Shown: positions 1-10,536, numbered from the stretch's first letter. The stretch is DNA of 64,000 bases from Candidatus Peribacteria bacterium (GCA_031261265.1 JAISKI010000004.1:1-64000), one strand, 5' to 3'. Notes: a model not told the origin generated them from the letters alone. Numbers and translations are program-made.

Positions 1-56
1 TTGTAAGCTAATTTCATTTATAAGGATTTATGCTGTCCAATAAACAGCATTTAGGG

Positions 57-90
57 AAAAATCCGAGCTATACGCTCGGATTTTTCTTCT
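57..90. terminator. bidirectional hairpin terminator
   Basis: A 12-bp perfect stem (57-68 with 74-85) closes a 5-base loop. It has A-rich sequence on one side and a T tract on the other, so it could stop transcription in both directions: an upstream gene outside the window on the plus strand and the rhuM relic on the minus strand. Confidence 0.8.
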
Positions 91-126
91 TTTCTACTTT
101 TTTATTTGGACACTAGTGAGAGGGAG

Positions 127-157
127 ATGAAAAATGTGTAGAAATGGTTCCACAAGA
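127..157. repeat. 31-bp direct repeat, copy A
   Basis: Positions 127-157 match 1632-1662 with only two or three mismatches, and the first 24 bases are identical. The two copies flank the rhuM relic and the small membrane protein gene, so they may be the ends or target duplication of an inserted segment. Confidence 0.6.
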
Positions 158-196
158 TGGGTTTTATGCTGATGGGAAGTAGGGAGTTGGAAAAGA

Positions 197-860
197 TTAG
201 TTATTTTTAGTCTGCACAGATTGAACCAATTCGTCAAAATCAGAAATAAAAGCCTGATCCTGCTTGATACGATACTTCTCAAATTCCGTTTCTGCAAATT
301 CTTTTGCTAATTCGTGGGTGATACTTCCTTTTCAATCTCCAATTACTTCATTATTGAAATTTAAAAAAGCATCTAACTTTTGTTTCCAATCAGACATCGT
401 CATAGGAATGTATTTTTTAGCTTGTCTACTGGCATAATCTAAATACATGGTTACAATTTCATTGAGATCTGTAAGTTCGAGCTGTGATAAATAGTTTTTG
501 GCAATGCTAACATCTGTTTTGATGATTTTCCCTTTTGGTGCATGTTTCCAAGAGGTAAGTCCCATATAATCTTTTGTAGAGTCTGCTCTTTTAATTGACT
601 TGATAGTTTTTTCCATCATCGGCAGTATGTCGGAATTTCCTACATACTGAATTTTCCTCTAATTCTCCACTAGAAAAGATGTTTTTCAAATGTTCAGCAA
701 TAGTTGGACGAGTCTTTTGAAAAAGCATAGTCAAAGCTTCAATATGTAGCCAGACATTCTCATCTTCTACACGAACAGTGATTCCATCTTCACCATTTTG
801 TCTAGTAAAAATGAGAAAATCAACAGTAGAATTGCGGATTTTAAGATTTTGGTCGGTCAT
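197..860 (-). pseudogene. rhuM: RhuM-family protein, internally deleted relic
   Basis: The N-terminal 89 residues (860 down to 591) carry the RhuM start, with its DNA-binding-like region ending in a conserved FRHTADDGKNYQVN stretch, then hit a true TAA. The C-terminal part (619 down to 197) continues in another frame with the typical family ending (MGLTSWK, DVSIAKNYL, YLDYASRQAKK) and one UGA read as Gly at 332. Full RhuM proteins have about 330 residues; here roughly the middle third, from the YYNLDAI region onwards, is missing and the join is out of frame. RhuM genes are usually cargo of mobile or pathogenicity regions. The gene is probably dead. Family assignment is secure; loss of function is inferred from the deletion. 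Confidence 0.75.
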
Positions 861-1001
861 TTTTTGAGCAAAGCAAGAGATAAATTTATCAGATTATAGA
901 AATCTGATTCTAGGTTGCAAGAGTTTTTTGACACTAAAAAATTTACATGAGCAGTTTAGCAAATTTTTGAGGGGAAAATTAGGGGAAAGGATGAATTAGA
1001 A

Positions 1002-1034
1002 AAAAATCGTCAAGGATATGCAATGACGATTTTT
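1002..1034. terminator. hairpin terminator
   Basis: An 11-bp perfect stem (1002-1012 with 1024-1034) starts in A residues and ends in T residues. It lies just past the stop of the minus-strand membrane protein gene at 1112 and upstream of the rhuM relic. Confidence 0.75.
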
Positions 1035-1111
1035 AGAATCTTCAAGATTTTGCTGATTTTATCCACTTAGCAATTTTTCTAAATGTTAGGATATAAACTG
1101 CAATTCATATC

Positions 1112-1534
1112 TTATTGATTGGTGGTGCATTTTATCAAGAAAATCCAGCAAGCTAACCAGAGGATTACACAGATACCAATTCCTACAATTTGTAAAAATG
1201 ACTTATAAGGATTTGAGGAAGAATATTCATACCGTGTGACTACTGTCACCATTTTATCATTACTTCGTTTAATTGAAGCATTGAGATATGTGTAATAGTT
1301 AGTATGTAGATATTCAGAACTAGAAATAAGTGTACTTATCACCAGACTATCCTCATCTGACAGACACTTAACTCTATCAACAGAAACACCTGACAGACAT
1401 TCTGACCCCATAAGTTTTTCCAAATGGAACATCATACTATCTATCGGAAAGGTATATGTTTTTACCTCTCCAGTTCGTGCGAATGCAGTAACACTTAGTG
1501 ATACAAAGATCACAAATACAATTAATTTTTTCAT
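1112..1534 (-). CDS. small secreted/membrane-anchored protein, unknown
   Basis: This 140-residue protein starts with a signal peptide (MKKLIVFVIFVSLSVTAFA) and ends with one hydrophobic membrane segment at about residues 113-133, which would leave the body outside the cell, anchored by its C-terminus. I recognise no family. Unlike most genes here it has a strong Shine-Dalgarno sequence, AGGAGG, about 5 bases before its ATG, and it contains no in-frame UGA. Both features set it apart from its neighbours and, with the flanking direct repeats, suggest acquired DNA. The stop is TAA. That it is a real gene is likely; its function is unknown. Confidence 0.7.
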   Translation of the reverse strand: MKKLIVFVIFVSLSVTAFARTGEVKTYTFPIDSMMFHLEKLMGSECLSGVSVDRVKCLSDEDSLVISTLISSSEYLHTNYYTYLNASIKRSNDKMVTVVTRYEYSSSNPYKSFLQIVGIGICVILWLACWIFLIKCTTNQ

Positions 1535-1596
1535 TTTAACCTCCTGAATTTATTTATTATTATTTAACTTTTGGTTATTTTTATTTTAATACACAT

Positions 1597-1624
1597 ATTA
1601 TACTCAGAAAGTAAATATTTACAA
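1597..1624 (-). promoter_or_regulatory. sigma-70 type promoter for the 1534 gene
   Basis: On the minus strand TTGTAA (1619-1624) and TATAAT (1597-1602) are 16 bases apart, upstream of the small membrane protein gene. Confidence 0.55.
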
Positions 1625-1631
1625 GAGAGAA

Positions 1632-1662
1632 ATGAAAAATGTGTAGAAATGGTTCTACAAGG
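1632..1662. repeat. 31-bp direct repeat, copy B
   Basis: Second copy of the repeat at 127-157. Between here and the promoter at 1835 there is no intact gene. A minus-strand open stretch around 1690-1770 has no start codon and reads like the charged tail of a lost gene (ADLDELKELEDLE). Confidence 0.55.
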
Positions 1663-1834
1663 TGATATTTTAGTTGTGACTAACTAGACTTTCATTTCAA
1701 GTGCCGTTCTAGGTCTTCTAATTCTTTCAATTCGTCCAAATCAGCTTTTCCCGCTTCTCGTTGTTTTTTTTATTAAATGCTTCCTACCTTATCATTAGCC
1801 AGAATCGTAGTTTAACAAAAAAGTCCTCTAATAG

Positions 1835-1862
1835 TTGACAAATATTAAAATTATAGTATAAT
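1835..1862 (+). promoter_or_regulatory. promoter, probably giving a leaderless transcript
   Basis: TTGACA (1835-1840) and TATAAT (1857-1862) are 16 bases apart. The ATG of the next gene is at 1866, about where transcription should begin, so the mRNA would have almost no 5' leader. Confidence 0.65.
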
Positions 1863-1865
1863 AAT

Positions 1866-2858
1866 ATGTATAGAGCATTTTATTATACTATTGTAGGTAT
1901 GGCACCAGGTATTCTTATCTTATTCTTTGGTTGTTTCTTTTTGGAACAATCTACCGTCCTGAAAAAGAAATTAGGAGGAGAAATTGATCTTCATCAGATT
2001 TCTTTACTTACGATGCTTACTACGTTGGTTTTTTCTGGTGTGGTGGTTTTTGTGAGTAATGATCGAAATTTTGTTCGAACCTTAGGGAGTTTTTTATTGG
2101 TAGTGTTCCAAATTTTGGCAGGTGTGCTTTTTAGTGAAATCAGTAATAAAGCAGTACATCAGGCTGATAGATCTACCTTTTCTGTGATGAGTACGATTAC
2201 GATTCCTTTATTGTTGATTTCTGACCTTCTGCTGTGATATCATGTGACTTGGCGACAAATTCTTTGAGTGATTATCTTGGTAGTTATGCTGAGTTATACT
2301 CTCTTTAAAGGAGATTTCTCCAAAAAAGGGTTAAAATATATTATTATTTCAAATCTGATTTCTCTAGGTACGATTATTGCTTTCAAATATGCTACGACCC
2401 ATTATGCTTCTACAGAATTGATGAACTTTTATAATGCTGGAGGGATGAGTCTGCTTTTTCTCGTGATTGTCTGAAAGACAAAGGGGATTCGTGGAATCCA
2501 ACAGATTCTCCGTCCTAGATATTTGTGATTTGCAAGTTTGTATGCGGTAGGAAGTGTTTTGTGTGCTGCGGCATACAAGTATATGATTGCTTCCATGGTG
2601 ATTGCTCTCAAGAGATTCTTCGCCATGATATTTGGTATTTTGATGGGAAAGCTTTTTTTTCATGAAGAACATATTACTAAAAAGCTTTCTGTGGCGAGTG
2701 TTATCGGAGTAGGAGTTTTTATTATGAATATTTGACCTGTGCTTGCCTCTTATTTTACCTGATCTACGGAAGAAATAGAAATCCATTCCTCAGCTCCTTT
2801 ACTCTGTCAGCAATCTGACCCTTTGGTGCCTCTTTGTTATCCTGAGCAATCAGATTAA
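1866..2858 (+). CDS. EamA/DMT-type drug/metabolite transporter-like protein
   Basis: This 330-residue polytopic membrane protein has about ten hydrophobic segments in the paired layout of the EamA (DMT) superfamily. The last part (KRFFAMIFGILMGKLFFHE) matches the family's conserved final repeat, where a permease half ends with a GxxxFxE-type motif. Six in-frame UGA codons (2235, 2265, 2472, 2526, 2733, 2760) split it under the standard code; read as Gly they give continuous membrane helices. The substrate cannot be told. The C-terminal 30 residues are hydrophilic and rich in Ser, Pro and Cys, which is unusual for the family. The start at 1866 sits directly after a promoter; ATG 1899 is an alternative. 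The fold is fairly sure, the substrate unknown. Confidence 0.75.
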
Positions 2859-2906
2859 AATTTTTCATTTGAAAACGTGGAGCATATCGCTACATTCTTT
2901 ATCAGC

Positions 2907-5381
2907 ATGTATACTTCTACGCCCCATAAAAAACACCATTCCTGGACTGAACGTGCTCAAAAACTCCTTCAACAACTTCCATTTTTGAGAAATATTACGT
3001 TTACTAGAGAGGTACAATTAATGACCTTGTTTTTTTTGTTGTTTGCGGTGATTGTGATCAGACTTTTTTATTTGCAAGTCATTCAACATCAAAATTATGA
3101 TAATAAACTTAATCTCCAACACACGAGATCGACTTCTGTAAAGGCTAATAGAGGAGATATTTATGCGGTAGATAAGTCCTGACAACCAGTAAAATTAACG
3201 GAAAATATTTCCCTCTATGATGTGGCGTTGGATCCGACCTTAATTGGGCTGACGACAGGAGGGGTTTCCTTAAAATCTCGTTTAATTGAATTACTTACGC
3301 CTGTGGTGTACAAGCATTTGTGTGTGATCCATGGAATGGAGCAAGTATCTGTAGAAGAGTGTGTAGAAAATGTAGAAGTCTTCGTGGGGAAAGAGATATT
3401 GCCGAAAATGCCTCAGCTTTTTTACTATTGATCAGGGTTGAGGTCACCAGAATATGATACATTTGATTTTACGGGCTTTGAAGAAAAAAGGCTTCAGGTG
3501 ATTTCTGGGTTTACAGAGACGAAAGCCTTAGAAGTGATTTCTGAGAGACTTCAAGAGAAAATCCAAATCTGAATCAAGGAAAAGAATTATCTCGGATTTT
3601 TCACGAATGAGGCATTCCTTTCTGATTTGGCAGGACAAAATTTCCCTTTTATTCAGATCTTAGGGGACTATTATGTGTATGTTTTACCTACCAAATCGAG
3701 CTCTGCTAGTAGGTCCAGAGATAAACTTCTCTTGCAAACCCTCCTCAAAACTCACGGCTATCCGCCATTGGAGACTTCAGCTTTAGATACGCTTTTTACT
3801 CAGCAAGAATACAAATATATCAAACTCTTTACCTCTGCGAATCCTCAAATTGCTCAGGACATCAAGGATCTTAAAGAATTGTATTATAGTGAAAAATCCA
3901 AGGACAAAGTTCCTGTCCTTCATGGAGTGATCCTAGAACCTTATACTACGAGATATTATCCGCGTGACTCTTTTATGTCGAATATTCTCTGATATGTAGA
4001 TAAAAATGGCGATGCCTACTATGGAATCGAAAAATATTTTGATGATATTCTTAAGGGAATTAATGGAAAAATTAAAGGGCGTTCCTCTTCGTGGATTGGT
4101 ACGGTAGGAGCAAATGATTTTGAGGTGGTAAATGCAAAAGATGGGGATGATGTTTTCTTGACGATCGATATTGGGATTCAAAAAGAGGTTGAATCTATCG
4201 CTAAAAGATATTTGGAGCAGTTTAGAGCGGATGCGATTAGTGTATTAGTATATGATCCTCAAAATGGGCAGGTTAAAGCTTCTGTAAGTGCTCCGACTTT
4301 TAATCCCAATAATTATAATGACGCTTATATTCTGAAGCCTCTAGGGCAGGAAAATGCTCCCATTGTGGATGATCTTACCTATGTGGATATCCCTGTCTAT
4401 ATTTTGAGCGGTGGGAAATACAAACTTGCAACGATTACCGAAAGACAGGATATTACTCTACAAAAATATTTGCCGACAAATACTTATGGAGCCCAGGTAT
4501 TTGTAGATAAAAACATTTCTACTCCTTTTGAGCCAGGAAGTGTTTTCAAGGCATTTACGATGGGAGTTGGTCTAGATACCGATGAAATCAGACTTTATGA
4601 TTATTATACGGATGAAGGAAGTGTAAAAGTCTGACCGTATACCATCAAAAATTCAGATATTGATAAGTGTTGGGGAAATAACAATCTTCTTCATGCTTTC
4701 ATCTATTCCTGCAATATTGGAATGGTGCGTGTCGTGCAAAAGGTTGGGAAAGAGCTTTTTTACAATTATCTTTCTAAATTCGGTTTTGGAAAACTTACTT
4801 GAATAGAATTAGCAGAAGAAAAACCTGGTTTCGTTGATAATGAGACGACCGTGTCTGCTGCCAGATTTTTGAATAATTCTTTTGGGCAGGGGTTACAGGT
4901 GACACAAATTCAACTGGCTGCAGCATATGGAGTTTTGGTGAATGGAGGACGTTATATTAAGCCTACCATTGTTTCTGGAATAGCTAAAAAAACTGCGGAT
5001 TCTGAGGAAGTTCAGCGTACAGAGACTTCTCCGCAGATTTTGAATCAGGTAATTCGTCCAGAAGTGAGTGCGGAAATGAAAGATGCTCTTTTTGAGGTAA
5101 TGACTACCAATTCCCAATATACTTCTGCTCAGGTGAAAAGTTATCGTTTGGGGGCTAAATCAGGGACAGCTCAGATTGCGTTTCGTGGAAAATATCAGAG
5201 AGGAAATGGTTGGACACAGGCGACTTTTGCGGGTGTGGTGACGATGGATGATCCAAAGTATTTGGTGCTGATTCGGCTCTCTCGTCCTAGAAGTTCTCAG
5301 TGGTGAGTCTCTACTTCTGGAAAAATTTTTGGTGATATTGCGAGATTTTTGATTGGATATTCTTTGATTGAACCAACGTAA
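2907..5381 (+). CDS. class B penicillin-binding protein (FtsI/PBP2 type)
   Basis: A peptidoglycan DD-transpeptidase that cross-links the wall during division or elongation. It has 824 residues, longer than the usual 600 or so. A cytoplasmic N-terminus and one membrane anchor (about residues 30-50) are followed by the dimerisation-domain signature (RSTSVKANRGDIY) and the transpeptidase domain with all three motifs: SVFK (nucleophile Ser545), SCN (about 601) and KSGTAQ (about 751, the KSG form of the KTG box). The extra length is a large insert between the RG motif and the catalytic domain, about residues 110-400. Seven UGA codons are read as Gly. The start is ATG 2907; an in-frame GTG at 2877 is possible. 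FtsI and PBP2 roles cannot be separated from sequence alone. Confidence 0.85.
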
Positions 5382-5444
5382 AAAGCAATCCTACTCTTCT
5401 CGTCCTAAAAGATCAAGAAAGGTAGCATTGCTTTGAAAGAATTG

Positions 5445-6023
5445 TTAATTGTTTTTTTCTGTCCCTATTTCTTTTAAGAAAAGCTCGAGGTCGCTCTTTT
5501 TTTGTTGGAAATACTTTTCCATTTCAGTATCTTCCTCAAGTTTCTCTTGAGTAAATTCTGGATCCGAAGGGTCTCCTAAGATAAACCTAGAACAGACTTC
5601 CATAAGCCTAGAAAACCAGTTTTCTTTCTTGTTTTCTTTCTCAAGATTGTTCAAATTATATAATACAATTTCACAATCCTTGATTCTTTCTGAGAGAAGT
5701 GACAAACAACTTCGGATGTGCACTAGGCTTTCTTTAGCCCTTTGCTTTAGTTCTTCATCAGTAGGTTGATATGTTTTGAATTTTCTAAAGTATTTTAGAG
5801 AAAATCCATACCAACTTACGATAATGATTGCTAAATCGCACAGCAAGATAAGCAGTAGACCCAGCAGGTGAGGTTGTTGCTTAAAAAACATCATAGCGAC
5901 AATGATGCTTATTCCAAGCACGATTGCTACCGTTATTATTATGTTATTTGCAACAGCAGTGTTCTTCTTTTCACGAATGATTTCCTTCGTGAGGGTTTTT
6001 TTTGTTTTTTGGATAGTGTTCAT
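5445..6023 (-). CDS. two-TM coiled-coil membrane protein, unknown
   Basis: A 192-residue protein with a basic N-terminus, two adjacent membrane helices (about residues 28-47 and 52-72) forming a hairpin, and a long charged, coiled-coil-prone cytoplasmic tail. No in-frame UGA and a TAA stop. It is convergent with the PBP gene, and its start faces prmC across a 144-base divergent spacer. No family recognised. Confidence 0.65.
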   Translation of the reverse strand: MNTIQKTKKTLTKEIIREKKNTAVANNIIITVAIVLGISIIVAMMFFKQQPHLLGLLLILLCDLAIIIVSWYGFSLKYFRKFKTYQPTDEELKQRAKESLVHIRSCLSLLSERIKDCEIVLYNLNNLEKENKKENWFSRLMEVCSRFILGDPSDPEFTQEKLEEDTEMEKYFQQKKSDLELFLKEIGTEKNN

Positions 6024-6167
6024 GTTATATTTTTTTTAATTGTGTTATATTGATAGTATAGTGATTCATCTCTAAAAAGTCAATAGAGAAATTTCTGTAT
6101 TTTTATTTGATTTCTTCCCGCGAAACACTACTCTTCCAGAGTTCTTTTTATTCTCTTTTGTGATGCT

Positions 6168-7028
6168 ATGACAATTCAACAGCTCCTGCAAAATCCTGAA
6201 TACCCCCAAAAATTTGTACTTGAGAAACTGCTCCAAGAACTCTTTTGACGGACGAGAGCAGAAATCTGGCTTCATTTGGATGATGAAATTGCCGTTGAAT
6301 ATTTTGCTAGACTTCAGTCAGATTATAAAGCCTATACGGTAGATAAAAAACCTCTTGAATATATTTTGGGGCATGTGGATTTTTTTGGAGTACCTTTTCA
6401 GGTAAATGAACACACGATTATCCCACGTCCAGAAACTGAGTACATGATTACCGCGGTTTCTGATTACTTGCAAGGACAAAAATTGGTTAATCCTTATGTG
6501 CTGGTTGATATTTGAACAGGGTCGGGAGTTTTGGGGATTTCTATTCTTTTGCAGAATCCTGAGGCTTTCCAAGATGTTTTCCTTTCGGATATTTCTCCTG
6601 ATGCCTTAAGTGTTGCAAAGCAAAATTATGATACTCTCATTTCTTCGTCTTCCTATGATACGAGATTTGTTCTTTCCAATCTGGCTTCTTTTTTGGAATC
6701 CTATGAGGTATTTCAGCAAGCACCCATTATCTTGGTTGCAAATCTGCCTTATATTCCTGATGAGACGTTTGATACCAATGCTCTGGAAAATGTCCAAAAA
6801 TGGGAACCACGCCTTGCCTTCGTAGGAGGGGATGACGGATTGGATCTGTATAGAGAAATGTTTCAACAGATCAAACAGGCGGTTTCAGGTTGTCCTTTTG
6901 TAATGTTTTTGGAGATGATGACTTGGCAAGTGGAAATTTTACAAGCTGAATTTTGAGATCGGTTTGAGTTTGAGGAAGTGAAGACCTTCCATTTTAATAT
7001 TAGGATTGTGAAAGCTATTTTTAGCTAA
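6168..7028 (+). CDS. prmC: peptide chain release factor N5-glutamine methyltransferase
   Basis: PrmC methylates the Gln of the GGQ motif in class I release factors using S-adenosylmethionine. The 286-residue protein has the helical N-terminal domain (residues 1-75), the signature PLEYILG and IPRPETE, SAM motif I (VDIGTGSGVLGIS near 113-125, whose first Gly is UGA) and the catalytic NLPYIP (from residue 192), a variant of NPPY. Three UGA codons are read as Gly (near 6246, 6513, 6957). The start at 6168 restores the normal N-terminus, which is lost if UGA is read as a stop. In code-25 bacteria UGA no longer needs RF2, so the target here should be RF1; that is inference. Confidence 0.9.
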
Positions 7029-7120
7029 CTTCAGTATTGTTTTTCTTTTGGTGAGAGCTTTTGTGATGTGTTTTCTTCTAGTTTTGGGGTATTGTTCATA
7101 TTGCTCTTTTTTTGTTTCTA

Positions 7121-9328
7121 TTATTTTCTAGGTTGGTATCGTAGGATGTCGTCTAAAATTAATTGGGACTGTGCTCCACGAATATTTCGGACAAGGATTT
7201 CATCAAATTTTACCTTTTGGGCGTAGCACATCATCAAAAAATTGTAGCCTCCTATGACAATTTTAGCAGGTTTTTTATTGGCTTTGTAGATGTTCTTCCC
7301 AGCTCCTCCTGTGATATTTTCCGCTAAGAATTCATATCCTTCCAAAAAACGCATTTTCTGTAATGCTTCAAAAATCTGTCTGCTTTCTTCCTTTACTGTC
7401 GAGATAATGAAAATGGAAGCAGATTTTTCTGTACTGGCGTCTTGAAGTTTTGTTTGTAAAGCTCAAAGGGTGCTGATGTGAGGTAATTGGGGGGTTGGCT
7501 TTTGGGGTATTTCTCCAGAATTTGCAATGGCGGGCTGAACAAGCGATTGATATTGTTTTTCGTGGTCAGAAAGGAATACGATATGGTTCTTCTGGAAAAT
7601 GTCTTTAAACTCTTCTCGATTAGTGTATTTTGCCTCTTCAGAAAAGAGAAAATAAAAATCTGTTCCCGTTTGTCCAAACATTTTTCTTTGCACTTTGGCG
7701 ATGGTTTCGGTAATATCGAAAAAATGTTCAATTTGTTTCCACAGGGTAGTAAAATCCTGTTCATGAAGCACTGCCTTCAAGGGCTCTGCAAAGGATTTGA
7801 GTTTTGGAAGGACGAGATTGGTCTGATAAAAATCGGTATGGTTTATGAGCGGATTGATCTGTAATTCATCTTCTGCACGTCCGATAAAGAGCTTTTTTGT
7901 GTCTGTTCGTAGAATGCCGAGAAACATAGTGAAAAAAGTGTCAAATGCTTTGAGAGTATCAAAGGCAGGTGTTTCCAATAGTTTATATTTATACAACAGC
8001 ATATCTACAAAATTCTGGATATAATAGAGGTCACAGGTACGGGATAAATAGGCATTATAATTTCTATATCGCCACTCTAGGTCAAAAAAGACGATATCAA
8101 AATCTGCGTATGCGTGAGCTTCTTTTTCCAAAATGGAATATAATCCGTGATGGGTGGTTAGTACCACAGGATATTTCACAACTTGTCTTTCATCTTTGAT
8201 GAAATTGTAGACCATGTAGTCTCCTTTACTATTCAAATCGAGGACTCCATAGCCGAGAAAGAGATGAGAGCAGTATTTTAAAATGAAGTAGAGTTCAAAC
8301 TGATTGAACTGCTCTTTATTGAGAAACTGTTGAAAAAGGTTTGCTGAAATGGTTTGTTCTTCTCTGGCGTATCCGATGTTTTTTATTCCCATTTCAAAGA
8401 GGATATTTTTTGCGATATCGAGTTTTGGTTTCGTAGAAAATACCAGCATTATTTTTTTATTGGCTAGCAGAGCACTTAATAGTTCTTTAAAGTCTAGATT
8501 TCCTACGAAGTATCTTTCTGCGTCTTTGAGGGTAGCTAGGTCAATGGGATAGGGAAAACTAGCGAGAGAAATGTTGGCTGGGGCGATTTTTTTGAGAGGA
8601 GGTAGGGAAAAAGAAGATTGTGCAGGATTTTGCCTGATGATCTCTGGAGATTCTACTATCTTAGCAAGTGTGCAGTCACTTTTTGCGATGAGCTGTCCTA
8701 GAATGGGGTGTTTTTCTTCGATTTGTTTGATATATTGTAGGAGGTAGCAAAATAAGGCGAGGGTAGATTTGCTATCGTAAAATGCATCGTGGAAGGTCGC
8801 TTCTTCGCCGTTTTCTAGGTCACTTTCTTCTCCTGGGGTGGGAGCAAAAGAGAGTCAAAATTTTGATTTCCACTGCAAAAAGAGGGGTTTCTCTTCCAAA
8901 TGTTGCATGAGGATTTCCAATGCGAAACTTGGTGGATAGGGGATGAGGGCTTGAGCGAGCTGAAAGGTATCAAATGAGGCGTGCATTTGAAAATCTGGCA
9001 ACATCTTCCCCAAAAATGCGAGATCAAAATTAATGTTATGTCCGATGATGATTACTTCGGGTCAGAAAAAATGTGCAATTTGAGAAGCCACTTCCTCAAT
9101 GGTTGGAGCGAAAACGAGTTGAGCTACTTCTATTTTGGTGATGAAATGTACGATATTTTTCAGTTCTTTGATGTCTTTTTCTGGTCTGATGAGGGATTCG
9201 AAGGAGTCGATAATTTCTCCGTCTGCATTGATTTCTACGATTCCTACCTGAATAGGGACATCTTTTTGCATATCGAGTCCTGTGGTTTCGAAATCGATTC
9301 CGATATATCTGTAGTTAGGGTTTAGCAT
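7121..9328 (-). CDS. DEDDh 3'-5' exonuclease fused to helicase-like region
   Basis: A 735-residue protein. Residues 1-190 are a DnaQ-like exonuclease: motif I IGIDFETTG (Asp12, Glu14), motif II GHNINFDLAFL, and motif III HDAFYDS with the DEDDh His and Asp. The rest resembles DinG-type helicase in layout: VVLTTHHGLYSIL followed by DIVFFDLEW in a Walker-B-like position, and a C-terminal VRNIRGAQSQLILDDIL that looks like a motif V/VI region. I see no Walker A (GKT/S), so the helicase part may be degenerate or non-hydrolysing. Exonuclease-DinG fusions are known from Firmicutes. Three UGA codons are read as Gly; one lies between motif I and motif II. The role is probably DNA repair; the exact substrate is unknown. 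Confidence 0.75.
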
Positions 9329-9420
9329 GATCTATCTCCGTGAAGGGAGTAAAAACATGGATAGTGTAGTGAGTAGTGAGCAGAATGCAAGGGCAGAATT
9401 TTCGTTTGAGTTTTTGGGGT

Positions 9421-10362
9421 TTAGAAATTTCTGAAGATCTCATGGAGTTGTTTCTTTTTGGATTCTGCTTCCTTTCTTTCTTGGGTAAATTTTTCTTGTT
9501 CAGCGAGGTGAGTCTCAAATAAAAATCAGAATTTATTGAGTTTATCCAATACTCCGTTTGCTTCTTTATTATCCTGAGTAAATTGGTACAACAACATTTC
9601 ATCTACGAAAATGTCTAAATGTTGGTTTGTGGTGGTGTAGGACCGTTGCAACAGGTGTTCGTCTTCTTCGTCCTCTTGAGTTTCTACTTTTTTGATGAAG
9701 AGGTCGATATGATCTGTTTCATCTTCGATAAGGTACACGAAATATTCTAGGAGGTTGTCTGAAGTTTTTCCGCCAATGATTTTAAAATTACTTTTGTCTT
9801 CCTGGAGGGCAAAGATCGCTCTGGCGGTATCGGTGAGCGAGAGAAATTTATCGAAAAGTTCATTCCCCGTTTTTGTAGTGGGTTCAAATTCTATGGTTTC
9901 ACCATCATTTTCTTCATCTTCTTCTTTACCATCTTCATCTTCTTCCGCTGGGGCTACCGTTTCTTCTGTTGGATTCTCTTCTGTGACAAATTCCTCTCCC
10001 GCAACTTGTGTTTCTTTTTCTGGTAGAGTAGAAACGGTTTCAACTACTTCAGAATCTTCATCATCTCCAAAAGGGTCAAAATCTGCAACCTCTTCAATTT
10101 CGTTTTGTATAGGAGTTTCCGCTATTTCTGGTTCAAAACTTATGATTTCTTCAGCTTTTTCTGCTTCTGAGGCATAAGGCGTGGGAGCGATTTCCTCTGT
10201 TTCGGGAGTTGGTGTTTGGGGAGCTTGTTCTCCGTGTACTTCAAAATTTGCATCGTTGAAATTTACCTCTCCGCCGAAAAAGTTTTTTTTGGGCTGTTGG
10301 ACTGTGGGGTTTGGTGTTTGTCCGTTGGTAATTGGAGCATTTTGGTCAGTCATGGAAATCAT
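9421..10362 (-). CDS. acidic low-complexity protein with coiled-coil tail
   Basis: A 313-residue protein. Residues 1-30 are Gln/Pro/Asn-rich, 40-165 very acidic (Glu, Asp, Pro, Thr), and the C-terminal 145 residues form a compact helical region ending in a Lys/Glu-rich coil. One UGA (9526) is read as Gly; stopping there would remove the last 35 residues. The start is ATG 10360, or the second ATG at 10351. It lies directly upstream of the exonuclease gene on the same strand, 92 bases apart, so the two may be co-transcribed. The function is not recognisable. The acidic linker style resembles proteins that bind DNA-processing enzymes, but that is speculation. Confidence 0.7.
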
Positions 10363-10385
10363 AGTAAAAAGTAAAGGGTATTTAT

Positions 10386-10414
10386 AGTATACTCGAAAAG
10401 AGAAAAAAAAGCAA
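10386..10414 (-). promoter_or_regulatory. promoter for the acidic protein/exonuclease pair
   Basis: On the minus strand TTGCTT (10409-10414) and TATACT (10386-10391) are 17 bases apart, about 25 bases before the ATG at 10362. Confidence 0.6.
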
Positions 10415-10436
10415 ATTTTTAAAGAGAAAAAATCTC

Positions 10437-10464
10437 TTGCATTCTGATTGGAAATCTCTAGTAT
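10437..10464 (+). promoter_or_regulatory. promoter of a candidate small RNA
   Basis: TTGCAT (10437-10442) and TAGTAT (10459-10464) are 16 bases apart, with no coding start downstream before the strong terminator at 10499. Confidence 0.45.
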
Positions 10465-10469
10465 AAAAA

Positions 10470-10536
10470 TTGTCTTTCACAAAAAGACTAAACAGGTTAG
10501 AAATATCTTATCTTCGGGTGGGATATTTCTTTTTTA
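10470..10536 (+). ncRNA. candidate small RNA ending in a UUCG-capped terminator
   Basis: From the promoter at 10437 a transcript of about 65 bases would end at a very stable hairpin: a 14-bp stem (10499-10512 with 10517-10530, four of the pairs G-U) capped by C(UUCG)G and followed by a T run. No plus-strand gene lies upstream that would need this terminator. The G-U pairs are valid only on the plus strand. It may be a small RNA or an attenuated leader; no known family is recognised. Confidence 0.45.

Noticed and set aside
94..297. A 67-codon minus-strand frame at the left end
   Set aside because: It overlaps the RhuM C-terminus in another frame and has no supporting signal.
1866..6956. Many short ORFs separated by UGA, which look like a field of pseudogenes
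   Set aside because: The pieces are in the same frame, keep family order and lack TAA/TAG between them, so they are intact genes in code 25.
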